From contig URFL01000005.1 of NCBI GenBank assembly GCA_900547105.1, forward strand, positions 62,001 to 126,000: a stretch of DNA of 64,000 nucleotides. The letters are read 5' to 3'. Positions 25,719-34,177 of the stretch are shown one piece after another. Below the pieces are notes generated by a model that was given only the letters and a program-made list of their open reading frames with translations, had not been told where the DNA came from and did not search any database. A program made the translations under genes and the position numbers. The DNA comes from an uncultured Oscillospiraceae bacterium. Lineage in GTDB: Bacteria; Bacillota; Clostridia; Oscillospirales; Acutalibacteraceae. Position 1 is the first letter of the stretch, and each line of letters begins with the position of its first letter.

Positions 25719-25758
25719 AGAGGCGCAGCCAACGGATCACTCCGAAGGCTGCGCCTCT
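25719..25758 (-). terminator. Terminator of the cargo operon
   Basis: Perfect 12-bp stem AGAGGCGCAGCC / GGCTGCGCCTCT, followed on the minus strand by TTTTTGCG. It lies about 270 nt past the end of the glycine-zipper gene. Confidence 0.8.
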
Positions 25759-25891
25759 GTGTTTTGGTAGTCAGTTTTTGTTTTCTGCGTTTCTGACGCC
25801 CACTGTCAGAAATTCAAATCTATGCATTATACAACTTCCAGCGGGTATTAGGGTGCCCCTAACGAGGCCTTCTTACAGAGTTCGGTAGAAC

Positions 25892-25984
25892 GGAGTAAAA
25901 AGGCACTGCTCGCTAAGATGATGCAGGCATCGGGAACAGTCGTACTGTCTGGCTCCGACAGGAGTAAAAACAGTCTGCTCGCTA
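25892..25984. repeat. Imperfect direct repeat in the gene-free stretch
   Basis: GGAGTAAAAAGGCACTGCTC (25892) and GGAGTAAAAACAGTCTGCTC (25961), both followed by GCTA, occur 69 nt apart. The meaning is unknown. No ORF of the region has a ribosome binding site. Confidence 0.4.
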
Positions 25985-26030
25985 CGACAGTGCGAATCTT
26001 TCTGCGATTTGAATATGAGAAAGTTCTTCG

Positions 26031-27044
26031 TCAATAGGGTATCTTCAAATTTTTCAGAAAGCCCTCAATATTTGTTGCAGTTCCCTCCGAGGCTTCTGTC
26101 AGCAGTCCATCATCCGTCAGCAGCGGCGTGTCCAAAACAGATTTGATACTCACTGCCACACTGGCGCAGGATGCAATTATCTTTTTGGAATCTGCACTGT
26201 AGCAACTGTAATCATCGCCCTCTGCTTTTACGATGTCGCTCATCTTGTAAATCAACGGCATAAAGTAAGAATCCAGTCGAGCCAGCAAATTGTAAAACAC
26301 ATAGGTTCTTCTGCGAATCGTCTCGCATTGCAGGGATGCGGTGTTGAGCTGCGCTGCGATCTGCACCGCCTCAGCCCGGTTGGTGTACGCTTTTTCAAGC
26401 CCCTTCTTCGCTGCTTTCCCAGCGACCAGTCCCATAACCAGGAGGGCAGGACCGGCTACGAGTCCGCCGAGTACAGCTGTCCCGCCGGCCATTCCAAGCC
26501 CACCGGCAGCAAGGGAACCTCCTCCGAAAAAGGCGAGTGTGGCATTTGTTGCGGCAGCACCGCTCAGCGCAGAAATCGCCGTTCCGGTCGAAGCGAAGGC
26601 CAACGCTTGTGCGGCACCATATGCACCGAAGGCAGCCAATGCGCCTCCGGCTGTTCCGGCGACTGCTCCGCCCGCAACGGAGCCTGCAAAGTGGGCCATA
26701 CTACGAAGCTCTACAAATTCCTGCTCGTCAATATGAAGCCGATGGAGTTCATCCAGCCCTTCCGTCTCCTTGAAATCCACATTTTTGATCTGTGTGAACA
26801 CATTCAAAAAGTCGGAAATCGTTCCGTTCAAGACGGCCATCTTTTCTGCCCCCAGCCGGGTCAGTGAGTTTCCGCAGGCAAGCCGCTGTGCATTCAGATA
26901 ATCGGTGGACTCCTGAACAAGCTCATTGGCACTCTTATTGATCTGCTTGGCATTTTTGGCATCAAAGCCGGCTTTTACGGTGCCGCCAATTCCGAACATT
27001 CCACTGGCGGCAGCAATACCGATAAACAAAAGCGGTAACGGCAT
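26031..27044 (-). CDS. Glycine-zipper membrane protein of the cargo operon
   Basis: 337 residues. The N-terminus has a hydrophobic segment (LPLLFIGIAAASGMFGIGGTV). A helical region with a possible coiled coil follows (ANELVQESTDYLNAQRLA). Residues about 115-225 are an extraordinary Gly/Ala-rich stretch (GSVAGGAVAGTAGGALAAFG, LGMAGGTAVLGGLVAGPALL) of the glycine-zipper type, able to form packed membrane helices or pores. The C-terminal 110 residues are soluble and helical. It is the last gene of the operon, 15 nt after the TerB-like gene. I do not recognise a named family; similar hydrophobic proteins act as membrane effectors or scaffolds in some stress and defence modules, which is inference here. 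Confidence 0.78.
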   Translation of the reverse strand: MPLPLLFIGIAAASGMFGIGGTVKAGFDAKNAKQINKSANELVQESTDYLNAQRLACGNSLTRLGAEKMAVLNGTISDFLNVFTQIKNVDFKETEGLDELHRLHIDEQEFVELRSMAHFAGSVAGGAVAGTAGGALAAFGAYGAAQALAFASTGTAISALSGAAATNATLAFFGGGSLAAGGLGMAGGTAVLGGLVAGPALLVMGLVAGKAAKKGLEKAYTNRAEAVQIAAQLNTASLQCETIRRRTYVFYNLLARLDSYFMPLIYKMSDIVKAEGDDYSCYSADSKKIIASCASVAVSIKSVLDTPLLTDDGLLTEASEGTATNIEGFLKNLKIPY

Positions 27045-27059
27045 TTTCTTTCTCTCCCA

Positions 27060-27818
27060 TCAAAGTGTGATCAAATCTTTGACACTGTCAAAAATCACTG
27101 TCTGGCGTTTTGTAAGCTCATTTACCCGTGCTTCGATGGTCAAATACGGACGATCCGTCGTCTTGATCCACGCAATCTCTTTTTCAATATCCAGTATTGT
27201 CAGGATACTGCTTTCCATTTCCAGAAAAACAGCTTTGTCAATTTGCAGTTTGCGGACGATGTACTTGAGAAGTTTGCGCTCGGTTTCATCGTAGCTTTCA
27301 TCACTGTATGCAATGGTCAGCAGATCCCAAAGCAACAGCTTGGGTGTGATGAAGGTATCAGCCGTTTCACTGGAAGACTGGATCGCATCTTCAACGCCGT
27401 CCTGCAAAACATCGTAATAGTCCTCCGGATCAATGACCTTTTCCAATTGTATCTGGCAGTCCCTAATGATGGCGGGCTTACTATCTACAAAATTGGGATC
27501 AAGCTCTGCGCCTATGGCATCAAACTTTTCCTCCTCGCTGTGGTAAACCGTCCCGTCCGCTGCCATCAGATAGTAGATGATCTGAAGTGCATTTTGAGTA
27601 GCAATGCATTTCACCTCTGGCACAGTGCCCTTTTCCGACTCGGCAGCCGCAATTATTTCCTTTGCGGCTGCCGCCTTCTGAGCATCAGCTTTTTTCTTCT
27701 CCCGGCTTTGCTTTGCATCTGCCGCCATATCCTGCACGGTCAGTTTAGCCGCCTTGGCCGCATCGGCAGCTTTTTGCCAGGCTCCTGCAAAACCTGCTCC
27801 GATTTTCTTCTTATCCAC
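27060..27818 (-). CDS. TerB-like protein of the cargo operon
   Basis: 252 residues. The first 65 are a basic, Ala/Lys-rich helical segment (AKQSREKKKADAQKAAAAKE). From about 75 to 200 the pattern fits a TerB/tellurite-resistance-type helical domain: an acidic metal-binding-like motif MAADGTVYHSEEEKFDAIG and its second-half counterpart LTIAYSDESYDETERKLLKY. The C-terminal 50 residues contain RPYLTIEARVNELTKRQ. TerB domains are known from membrane-associated stress systems in bacteria and are often neighbours of proteases and phage-defence modules. The gene lies between the M48 fusion and the glycine-zipper gene with gaps of 15-16 nt, so the three are one transcript. Confidence 0.8.
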   Translation of the reverse strand: MDKKKIGAGFAGAWQKAADAAKAAKLTVQDMAADAKQSREKKKADAQKAAAAKEIIAAAESEKGTVPEVKCIATQNALQIIYYLMAADGTVYHSEEEKFDAIGAELDPNFVDSKPAIIRDCQIQLEKVIDPEDYYDVLQDGVEDAIQSSSETADTFITPKLLLWDLLTIAYSDESYDETERKLLKYIVRKLQIDKAVFLEMESSILTILDIEKEIAWIKTTDRPYLTIEARVNELTKRQTVIFDSVKDLITL

Positions 27819-27834
27819 TTCTACCTAACCTCCT

Positions 27835-30153
27835 TTATAGCACCAATGGAGCATCGGACTCCATCAGAGCATCAAATTCTTCCTGATTTGTAAACTGTGG
27901 CTCTCGCCCAAGAACCTTCTGAATGGTCACATTCCCTCGAATAACAAAATCAGAATCACCGGTGGACAGGCCTTGCTGCATATCCGCAAAGCCGGATATA
28001 AAGCCCTCTATGTCCTCGGCAAGATAATTGCTGACCTTCAGGTCCAGCTGTTCCTTAAATTCCTGAAGCTGCTTGAGGAACAGTGCCGCCTTTGCCTCCG
28101 AAAGGATCATCTTTTCGTGAATGAGCTGTGCCTCTTTCTTCTCATTGGATACCTCACGCACGATGGAAAGGGCTGCACGCCCAGCTCCTACATAATTGAA
28201 GCGGGTAACAAAGCGGCCGGAAAACAACACCCAATTGCCGCCGGATTCGATGGCGGCGTGGATCGCCGCATCGGCGGTATCGGCTACGGTAAAGGTCATG
28301 CTGGCAATGGTGAGCATCCGGTCAACGGTACGATTGCGGAAGGGGATGAGGGCTTTCCAGTTGATTTTATGGACATCGTTCCAACCTTGAATGTCGTCTC
28401 TGGACAGTTCTTGCAGCAACCGTCGCAGAAGGAAAAACGACCGCACGATACATTCGTTGATGATCACCGGAACGGTCTGCTTCCCGACTTGCATAGCAAC
28501 GCCCATTTCGGTGCGAAGGTCAAACTTAAGAGGAATCAGATTGCCGTTTGAGTCCCGTTCTCCCAGCAGCGTTCCGTTGAACAGTTTGGATATATAAACG
28601 GAAAACTCCTTATACCCCTTGGCATCTTGCTTTTTGAACAAACGGGTTGAAGAAAATTCCTTCAAAAGGGAGACCAGCGGTCCCGGCAGCCCTGTGCCAA
28701 AACTGCCTTTCATAACGGAGCCGGAAGACCCTGCAACATCACTGACCATATGAAAGAACCAGTTTACAGTGCCAAACATAATCTTTTCGGGAAAATTCTT
28801 TCCCACGAGATCAAGGCCATCTTTATTAAGCGGTACACACTGAAACGCTCCCGCAACATCGGCGCCATAAACATTGCCCGTAAATTGCGTCAAAATGGAA
28901 CAAACCAGTCCCAGCGGAGTCGGGTGGTGCGAAAAGTCACGAAGATGGTGTTGCAGACCTCCTCCGAAGGCAGCAGTTGCCTTGTCTGCGGCAATGGGAA
29001 ACTGATTTTCCAGATGCTTTATGGCCTGTGCAAAATCGGTTCCTCCATAGCCCTGATATTTCGCAACCTTTAGCACCAGTTCTTCAGCCTGCTGGTTTCC
29101 CCATTGATTTGCATACGCAAGTGAAAATGTTCCGACAAACAAACTGTCCACTAAACCGGCAAGAACGCCGTTTGTAACTGCAAGTGCATAATCCGCCTTG
29201 TCAGCGTGATTGGTATAGCGATCCAGCTCCTGATTTACACGGGCCAGCTCCGTATTCAGGCGATCAATGCTTGGTGCTTCGACTTTCGCCTCAGCAGATA
29301 CGACCTCCTCTGCTGACTCCTGATTGGCCTCCTTTGTCTTGTCTGACAAAGTAAATGTACCGTCAATAATTCCTGAGCACTGCGCTGACTGGGACCATTC
29401 GTAGCACTCATAGGCACGAGTAGCCAATCGTGGATGGGATTCATCCTGTACCAGCATCAACTCCAGCAGCTTGTTGGATTGTGAATCATTGACAAAGGAT
29501 TTTAAGTCAAGTGCCTGTTTCAGGAATTCCTTTCGATCCACATTCTTACCATAACCATTGAGCCGGAGCAGTACATCAATGGTTTTGTCCGCTGTTCCGT
29601 CGCAGAGTGTGGCAGCTCTGTCCGCCGACAGTTCGCTGCATCGATCCCAGAACAGAAGCGCTCTTACCAAAGTCGGCGTGAGATATTTTCCAATAGCCGG
29701 GATGCGAACCAAGGGGCTTCGATCAATACCATTGACCAACTGCGCTGCAATAGAGTGGTAAAGGGAATGCTTGCAGGCAATGTGCCCGCATTCGTGTGCC
29801 AGAACGCTGGGCAGCAGCTTAAGTGGAAGGGTATTCACCAGCCCGGATGTCACATAGATATAAGGGCGGACACTACCGAATGTCGCTGCATTGGCCCGCT
29901 TGTCTCTCACATAATAAAGCTCCGGGGTGTCAATACCAAGCTGTTCACAGATAGGGGGCAATAAGCCGTATACCTCCGGCATCTGTTTCTCACCGAGGCG
30001 AATCGCAGTCGAGAGAAGATCAATTTTCGCAGCCTTTTCATCAAAATTTGCAGAATACGATTCCAGCAGCTTTACAAACTTCGGGAATTGATTCAAAGCA
30101 CCTGCGGCTTGCCTGTCCAAGTCGTGCACATAGAGTTCGGCACGGTATGCCAT
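27835..30153 (-). CDS. M48-type metalloprotease fused to a large conserved domain
   Basis: 772 residues from ATG 30153 (AAAGGGTGTGACG upstream). The N-terminal third is a Ste24/HtpX-like zinc protease: HECGH at 120-124 and the third ligand glutamate in CSELSADRAA (E174). No membrane segments flank the catalytic core, unlike typical HtpX, so it is probably cytoplasmic. After a linker and a coiled coil (LNTELARVNQELDRY, about 299-313), residues 325-640 form a conserved domain with NGVLAGLVDSLFVG, ILTQFTGNVYG and NWFFHMVSDVAGSSGS. I recall this segment as a family without assigned function found in many anaerobes; its fusion to a protease is notable. The C-terminal 130 residues are helical. First structural gene of the operon after the HTH regulator. 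Confidence 0.82.
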   Translation of the reverse strand: MAYRAELYVHDLDRQAAGALNQFPKFVKLLESYSANFDEKAAKIDLLSTAIRLGEKQMPEVYGLLPPICEQLGIDTPELYYVRDKRANAATFGSVRPYIYVTSGLVNTLPLKLLPSVLAHECGHIACKHSLYHSIAAQLVNGIDRSPLVRIPAIGKYLTPTLVRALLFWDRCSELSADRAATLCDGTADKTIDVLLRLNGYGKNVDRKEFLKQALDLKSFVNDSQSNKLLELMLVQDESHPRLATRAYECYEWSQSAQCSGIIDGTFTLSDKTKEANQESAEEVVSAEAKVEAPSIDRLNTELARVNQELDRYTNHADKADYALAVTNGVLAGLVDSLFVGTFSLAYANQWGNQQAEELVLKVAKYQGYGGTDFAQAIKHLENQFPIAADKATAAFGGGLQHHLRDFSHHPTPLGLVCSILTQFTGNVYGADVAGAFQCVPLNKDGLDLVGKNFPEKIMFGTVNWFFHMVSDVAGSSGSVMKGSFGTGLPGPLVSLLKEFSSTRLFKKQDAKGYKEFSVYISKLFNGTLLGERDSNGNLIPLKFDLRTEMGVAMQVGKQTVPVIINECIVRSFFLLRRLLQELSRDDIQGWNDVHKINWKALIPFRNRTVDRMLTIASMTFTVADTADAAIHAAIESGGNWVLFSGRFVTRFNYVGAGRAALSIVREVSNEKKEAQLIHEKMILSEAKAALFLKQLQEFKEQLDLKVSNYLAEDIEGFISGFADMQQGLSTGDSDFVIRGNVTIQKVLGREPQFTNQEEFDALMESDAPLVL

Positions 30154-30178
30154 ATCGTCACACCCTTTCTTTTTAAAA

Positions 30179-30391
30179 TTATTTTTCATGTTCAGATTCA
30201 AACTCAACAATGTCGTCCAGTTTGCAATCAAGCGAGGTGCAGAGTTTTTCCAGCACATTTACCCGGACATCTTCGTTGCGACCCAGCTTGGCCATTGCAT
30301 TGGTGCTGATTCCCGCCAAGTGCGTCAATTCGGTTTTGCTAAGATTTTTATCGATCATCAGCTTCCAGAGCTTTTTGTAGTTTACCGACAT
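30179..30391 (-). CDS. Cro/C1-type HTH regulator of the cargo operon
   Basis: 70 residues, a single HTH domain (MIDKNLSKTELTHLAGISTN, RVNVLEKLCTSLDCKLDDIV) like YozG-type repressors. ATG 30391 is preceded by a short leader and a good promoter at 30466-30438. It is 25 nt upstream of the M48 fusion start in the same direction, so it probably autoregulates the operon. Confidence 0.88.
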   Translation of the reverse strand: MSVNYKKLWKLMIDKNLSKTELTHLAGISTNAMAKLGRNEDVRVNVLEKLCTSLDCKLDDIVEFESEHEK

Positions 30392-30437
30392 ATTTCGTTC
30401 TCCCTCTGCGTTGCGGTGTATGTTGCTTTACATTTTT

Positions 30438-30466
30438 AGTATAGCACAGCCGCATCAAAACCTCAA
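30438..30466 (-). promoter_or_regulatory. Promoter of the HTH-M48-TerB operon
   Basis: Minus strand TTGAGG (30466-30461), 17-nt spacer, TATACT (30443-30438). Confidence 0.65.
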
Positions 30467-30550
30467 GAAAATTTTGAGATTTGCAAAATTCAAACATATA
30501 TAAAGCAAACAGTAGTATTTCTAGTCAAATATGCGGGTAAAAACAAAAAG

Positions 30551-30594
30551 CACCAAGAAAAGTCTATCATAGACCCATCTTGGTGTTTTATTCT
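30551..30594. terminator. Terminator between the HAD gene and the element
   Basis: AGCACCAAGA ... TCTTGGTGTT stem with an inner GTCTAT/ATAGAC stem and T runs on both sides; it can serve the minus-strand HAD gene. Confidence 0.75.
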
Positions 30595-30682
30595 TGCTGC
30601 GCCAGACATCACGGTTTGATTTTCACTTTGTTATCAACCCATAGTTAGCCCCTCGCCTTTTCATTTAATAATCAATATACCC

Positions 30683-31498
30683 TTACTCCGTCTTGCTGCT
30701 TCTGGCCAGAGAGGCAATATCTCCCACGCCATTCAAGACAACGCTGGGACGATACGCATACTTCTTGAGCGTTTCGCGGGTGGAAACACCGGACAGCACC
30801 AGCACGGTCGACATACCGCTCTCCATACCGGAGATGACATCCGTATCCATACGATCCCCCACCATGACCGCTTCGGCAGAGTGACAGTTCAGCAGTCGCA
30901 GCCCTGTGCGCATCATCAACGGGTTTGGCTTACCGCAAAAATAGGCCTGTGTGCCGGTTGCCATTTCAATCGGTGCAATGAGCGCGCGGCAAGCCGGCGC
31001 AATGCCGTTTTCGATGGGACCGGAAACATCCGAGTTGGCGCCAATCAGCTTGGCACCGGACAACACCAGATTGGTCGCTTTGGTGAGCGTGTCCAGCGAA
31101 TAAGACCGCCCCTCCCCCACCACAACATAATCCGGGTTCACATCATTCATCGTGATACCGGCATCATACAGTGCATTCAAAAGTCCTGCCTCGCCAATCG
31201 CAAAAACGGAACAGCCGGGCGCCTGACCTTTCAAAAAGGCGGCTGTCGCCAAGGCGCTGGTGTAAAAATGTTCCTCCGGCACATCCAACCCCATACGCGC
31301 CAGCTTTTGATTCAGCTCGCGCGGCGTGTAGCCGCTGTTGTTGGTTAAAAACAAATACTCTTTCTTCTTCTCGTGAAGCCACTGGATAAACTCCGCCACG
31401 CCGGGCAGAATTCGATTTCCGTGGTAGATCACGCCGTCCATATCGCAAATGAAACCTTTTTTCTGGTTAAAATCCAGTTTGTCGATGCTTTTGTCCAT
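30683..31498 (-). CDS. HAD-IIA family sugar-phosphatase (NagD-like)
   Basis: 271 residues with the four HAD motifs: ICDMDGVIYHG (nucleophile Asp near residue 19), FLTNNSGYTPREL, FCGKPNPLMM (Lys) and VMVGDRMDTDVISG. This order and the IIA cap type match NagD/PGP-type phosphatases acting on sugar or nucleoside phosphates; the true substrate is not known. It is host-like in base composition and lies just outside the mobile element, 10 nt after a small HTH gene. Confidence 0.93.
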   Translation of the reverse strand: MDKSIDKLDFNQKKGFICDMDGVIYHGNRILPGVAEFIQWLHEKKKEYLFLTNNSGYTPRELNQKLARMGLDVPEEHFYTSALATAAFLKGQAPGCSVFAIGEAGLLNALYDAGITMNDVNPDYVVVGEGRSYSLDTLTKATNLVLSGAKLIGANSDVSGPIENGIAPACRALIAPIEMATGTQAYFCGKPNPLMMRTGLRLLNCHSAEAVMVGDRMDTDVISGMESGMSTVLVLSGVSTRETLKKYAYRPSVVLNGVGDIASLARSSKTE

Positions 31499-31508
31499 GC
31501 TCTATGCC

Positions 31509-31922
31509 TCATTTCTCGTTCGTCTTGTTCCTGTAAATCGGGCGCTCCTGCCTGTCTTTCAAACGCGCTTCAATCGCTCGTGGTGTACGTTTTAGAATAT
31601 TGGCAATTTTATAGATATTAAAGCCCTTGTGGTGCATTTGGAGCAGCTGCTGTATCTCTCCATCGCTCCATGGCTCCCCCCCGCGCGGATACTTTCGAGC
31701 GTTCCGTTCACGGCGTTCCTGTTTAACTGCCGCTTTTTCTTCCTTCAACCGAAACAGATATTGCTCGTTGGATTCAATCGTGCAATGATCCAACATCTCA
31801 AGCAAGGCATTTTGAACTTCTTCCTTGGAGCAGCTGTCCTGCAAGGGCAGCGCCCGTCCACTGAGCGGATCAACTCCTCTACTTAAGCTTTCTACCATAG
31901 TTCGAGCAAGAAACGGATCCAT
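31509..31922 (-). CDS. Small DNA-binding-type protein with SANT/HTH-like C-terminus
   Basis: 137 residues from ATG 31922, preceded by a strong GGGGGAGGGGG 7 nt upstream (an alternative TTG start at 31958 overlaps the previous stop). The N-terminal half has MDPFLARTMVESLSRGVDPL and the phrase DPLSGRALP, a motif I know from several uncharacterised bacterial proteins. The C-terminal part (WSDGEIQQLLQMHHKGFNIY, ANILKRTPRAIEARL) looks like a Myb/HTH helix bundle. Function unknown; a regulator is plausible. Confidence 0.75.
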   Translation of the reverse strand: MDPFLARTMVESLSRGVDPLSGRALPLQDSCSKEEVQNALLEMLDHCTIESNEQYLFRLKEEKAAVKQERRERNARKYPRGGEPWSDGEIQQLLQMHHKGFNIYKIANILKRTPRAIEARLKDRQERPIYRNKTNEK

Positions 31923-31954
31923 GCCAGCGCCCCCTCCCCCGATAATTGTTTTTC

Positions 31955-32458
31955 TCAATCCTCCGATTGTTTCTCTTTTTCTTCCTGCAGCAATTTCAGT
32001 ATTGCCGATTCTTTGGTGAGAATGTGGTTCATTTTGTTATGCAGATCCTCGATCATGATCTCGGTCTTCAGATTGACTTTGTAATCGTTTTCGGCGCGGC
32101 GGCGATCCTTTTCCTCCTGCCGGTTCTGGCTCATCATAATGAGCGGTGCCTGAATCGCCGCCACGCAGGACAACACCAGATTCAGCAAAATAAACGGATA
32201 GGGATCAAACGCCCGCTGCGCCAAAATGGTGTTGATTACCATCCACAGCAGCAACACCCCGGTGAAGGAGAAGATAAATGCCCAGCTGCCGGCAAATTTC
32301 GCAATACGATCGGCCGCTCGCTGGCCAAGTGAGTATTTTTCTTTGGCGGTATTGACCGACACCTTGCTGCTGGCCAACAGCGCCAAGATTTCCTCGTCGG
32401 ACATATCGTGCTGAATATCGTTGACGATTTCGCGAATCAATTTGTTGGTTTCCTTCAT
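31955..32458 (-). CDS. DUF1003 family membrane protein
   Basis: 167 residues from ATG 32458 (AAAGGAGCGC upstream). The core matches DUF1003: ADRIAKFAGSWAFIFSFTGV and WMVINTILAQRAFDPYPFIL, two membrane helices, then LNLVLSCVAAIQAPLIMMSQNRQ. The C-terminus is a coiled coil (NHILTKESAILKLLQEEKEK). DUF1003 proteins are widespread inner-membrane proteins with no proven role. Confidence 0.9.
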   Translation of the reverse strand: MKETNKLIREIVNDIQHDMSDEEILALLASSKVSVNTAKEKYSLGQRAADRIAKFAGSWAFIFSFTGVLLLWMVINTILAQRAFDPYPFILLNLVLSCVAAIQAPLIMMSQNRQEEKDRRRAENDYKVNLKTEIMIEDLHNKMNHILTKESAILKLLQEEKEKQSED

Positions 32459-32601
32459 ACCGAGCGCTCCTTTCATCGGTTCCCGTACTTACACGAATAG
32501 TGTACTCTGTTTTATGCGAACCGTCAAGAAAAAGCCCACCTTCTCTTCACCCACAGCGCCAAAGCAGCATATACTGCAATGACACTACGCAAGGAGGCCA
32601 T

Positions 32602-33042
32602 ATGATGCAAAAAGGCAGGCACAACGCGTTTTCCGCCGTCGATTATGGCGGGCGACCGCTGATCGTTCCTCTGGATCGGTTCACCAAAGCCAATCCCTAT
32701 TTCCGCACCGCTTTATGGACGGGCAAGCATTTTCAGCTAACGCTGATGTCCATTCCGGTGGGCGGCGACATTGGGTTAGAGGTGCATCCGGATGTGGATC
32801 AGTTTTTGAGCATCCAGGACGAATGTGCCGTTGTCCGGATGGGGCGTAGCCAAAACGCGCTGACATATCAGCAAAAGGTGACCAGTGGGTTTGCGGTTCT
32901 GGTTCCGGCCGGCACCTGGCACAATATCATCAACACCGGTAACGCCCCGCTCAAGCTATATTCGATTTATGCTCCGCCACAGCACCCTTTCGGCACGGTA
33001 CACAAAACCAAAGCCGACGCCGAAAAAGCCGAGCAGCAATAA
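32602..33042 (+). CDS. Cupin-domain protein
   Basis: 146 residues from ATG 32602, which has CGCAAGGAGGCC upstream; the frame is open further but the family match begins here. A single cupin barrel is seen: HFQLTLMSIPVGGDIGLEVH with a metal-binding-like H..D.D segment (HPDVDQFLSIQD), then FAVLVPAGTWHNIINTGNAP. Members bind a metal and act as isomerases or sensors; no specific reaction can be assigned. The C-terminus is Lys/Glu-rich. A monocistronic unit, followed by a palindromic terminator. Confidence 0.88.
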   Translation: MMQKGRHNAFSAVDYGGRPLIVPLDRFTKANPYFRTALWTGKHFQLTLMSIPVGGDIGLEVHPDVDQFLSIQDECAVVRMGRSQNALTYQQKVTSGFAVLVPAGTWHNIINTGNAPLKLYSIYAPPQHPFGTVHKTKADAEKAEQQ

Positions 33043-33134
33043 CGAATATCCCGCACCGGTTTGCGCTGCACTATGACTTCACTGATCACTATCGCTGTTG
33101 TCTGGATGCCGGCACAATAATGTCGCCGGTACGC

Positions 33135-33172
33135 AAAAGCAGGGACTCGAAGATCTTCGAGTCCCTGCTTTT
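33135..33172. terminator. Perfect 38-bp palindromic terminator
   Basis: AAAAGCAGGGACTCGAAGA directly joined to its complement, with A and T ends: a bidirectional terminator between the cupin gene and the nucleotidase gene. Confidence 0.85.
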
Positions 33173-33240
33173 TAACAGCTTCACCTTCATGCAGATTTTC
33201 TATTTATTATCGTATCACATTCAGCATTCGGTCGAGCGAA

Positions 33241-33822
33241 TCACTCCTGCTCGTCCAGCGTGAGCGCATAGGCGGGCAGGAACTCCTCCAAAAAGCAGTC
33301 GGCCGCCGGCAGATGCATATCGCGCACCGCCTGTTCGGTGGACAGCCGCGCTTTCTCAAATTCCCGGTTGCCGTGGCGACATTCCTCCACACATTTGATG
33401 AGTGCCGACAGCTTATCCGCCGCTTTGACAAGCCGGGCTTCCTGCTCGTCGCCCGGCTGCGGCGACAGCACCGGCTGGTACGCATCACGCAGATCCTCCG
33501 GCAGCATGGACAACAGCTTCTCGGTGGCAACATTCTCCACCTCGCGATAGGCATCGCGAATGGCAGGATTGTAATATTTTACCGGGGTGGGCAAATCACC
33601 GGTGATAATCTCGGTGGTGTCATGATACAGCGCCAGCAGCACGCAGCGATCCTCCCGCACCTGACCGCCGAACCGGCGATTGGTTAGCAGCGCCAGCGCA
33701 TGCGCGATCACCGCCACCTCGTAGGAATGTTCGCAGATATTTTCCGGCTGGGTGTTGCGCATCAGCGACCAGCGGGAGATGTATTTCATACGCGACAGCA
33801 TCGCGTAAAACGACGACGACAT
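33241..33822 (-). CDS. yfbR: YfbR-like 5'-deoxynucleotidase (HD domain)
   Basis: 193 residues from ATG 33822 (AAAGGAAAG upstream). HD-domain metal ligands are visible: the first His in CEHSYEVAVIAHAL, HD in LALYHDTTEIITGDLPTPVK, and the Asp in LVKAADKLSALIK. The TGDLPTPVKYYNP signature is characteristic of YfbR, which removes phosphate from deoxynucleoside monophosphates. Cytoplasmic, monocistronic. Confidence 0.92.
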   Translation of the reverse strand: MSSSFYAMLSRMKYISRWSLMRNTQPENICEHSYEVAVIAHALALLTNRRFGGQVREDRCVLLALYHDTTEIITGDLPTPVKYYNPAIRDAYREVENVATEKLLSMLPEDLRDAYQPVLSPQPGDEQEARLVKAADKLSALIKCVEECRHGNREFEKARLSTEQAVRDMHLPAADCFLEEFLPAYALTLDEQE

Positions 33823-33954
33823 TACAATCACTTTCCTTTATAGATTATTTCAATAAAACAGTTGGCAAAACTTTTCCACCTTGTTCTCCAAGGGGAAGGC
33901 TTGCGGAGTTCCTGTGTTTGCTAAAATCGGCGGGTCATTTTGTGGCGGGCGCAA

Positions 33955-34097
33955 GCCTCCCTCTGACGAGGGAGGTGGATTTTTGCGCAGCAAAAAGACG
34001 GAGGGAGAGAAATATTTTACGCGCCTTCGGTCTTGTAATAATCTTATCTCTCCCTCAGTCTCGCTGGCGCTCGACAGCTCCCTCGTCAGAGGGAGCC
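33955..34097. repeat. MITE-like intergenic repeat with terminal inverted repeats
   Basis: GCCTCCCTCTGACGAGGGAG at the left end and its inverted copy GCTCCCTCGTCAGAGGGAGC at the right end; each end is itself a hairpin. The interior GACGGAGGGAGAG also pairs with CTCTCCCTCAGTC. It is 143 nt long and codes for no protein. Similar elements are, from memory, abundant in Ruminococcaceae-type genomes. It occupies most of the gene-free stretch 33823-34177. Confidence 0.7.
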
Positions 34098-34177
34098 TTA
34101 CGAGATTGCGAAAAGCCCAAATTTACACCGAAATCAAAAATCTTCCGAGATAAGCATAATCAACTATGCGTCTTTCA

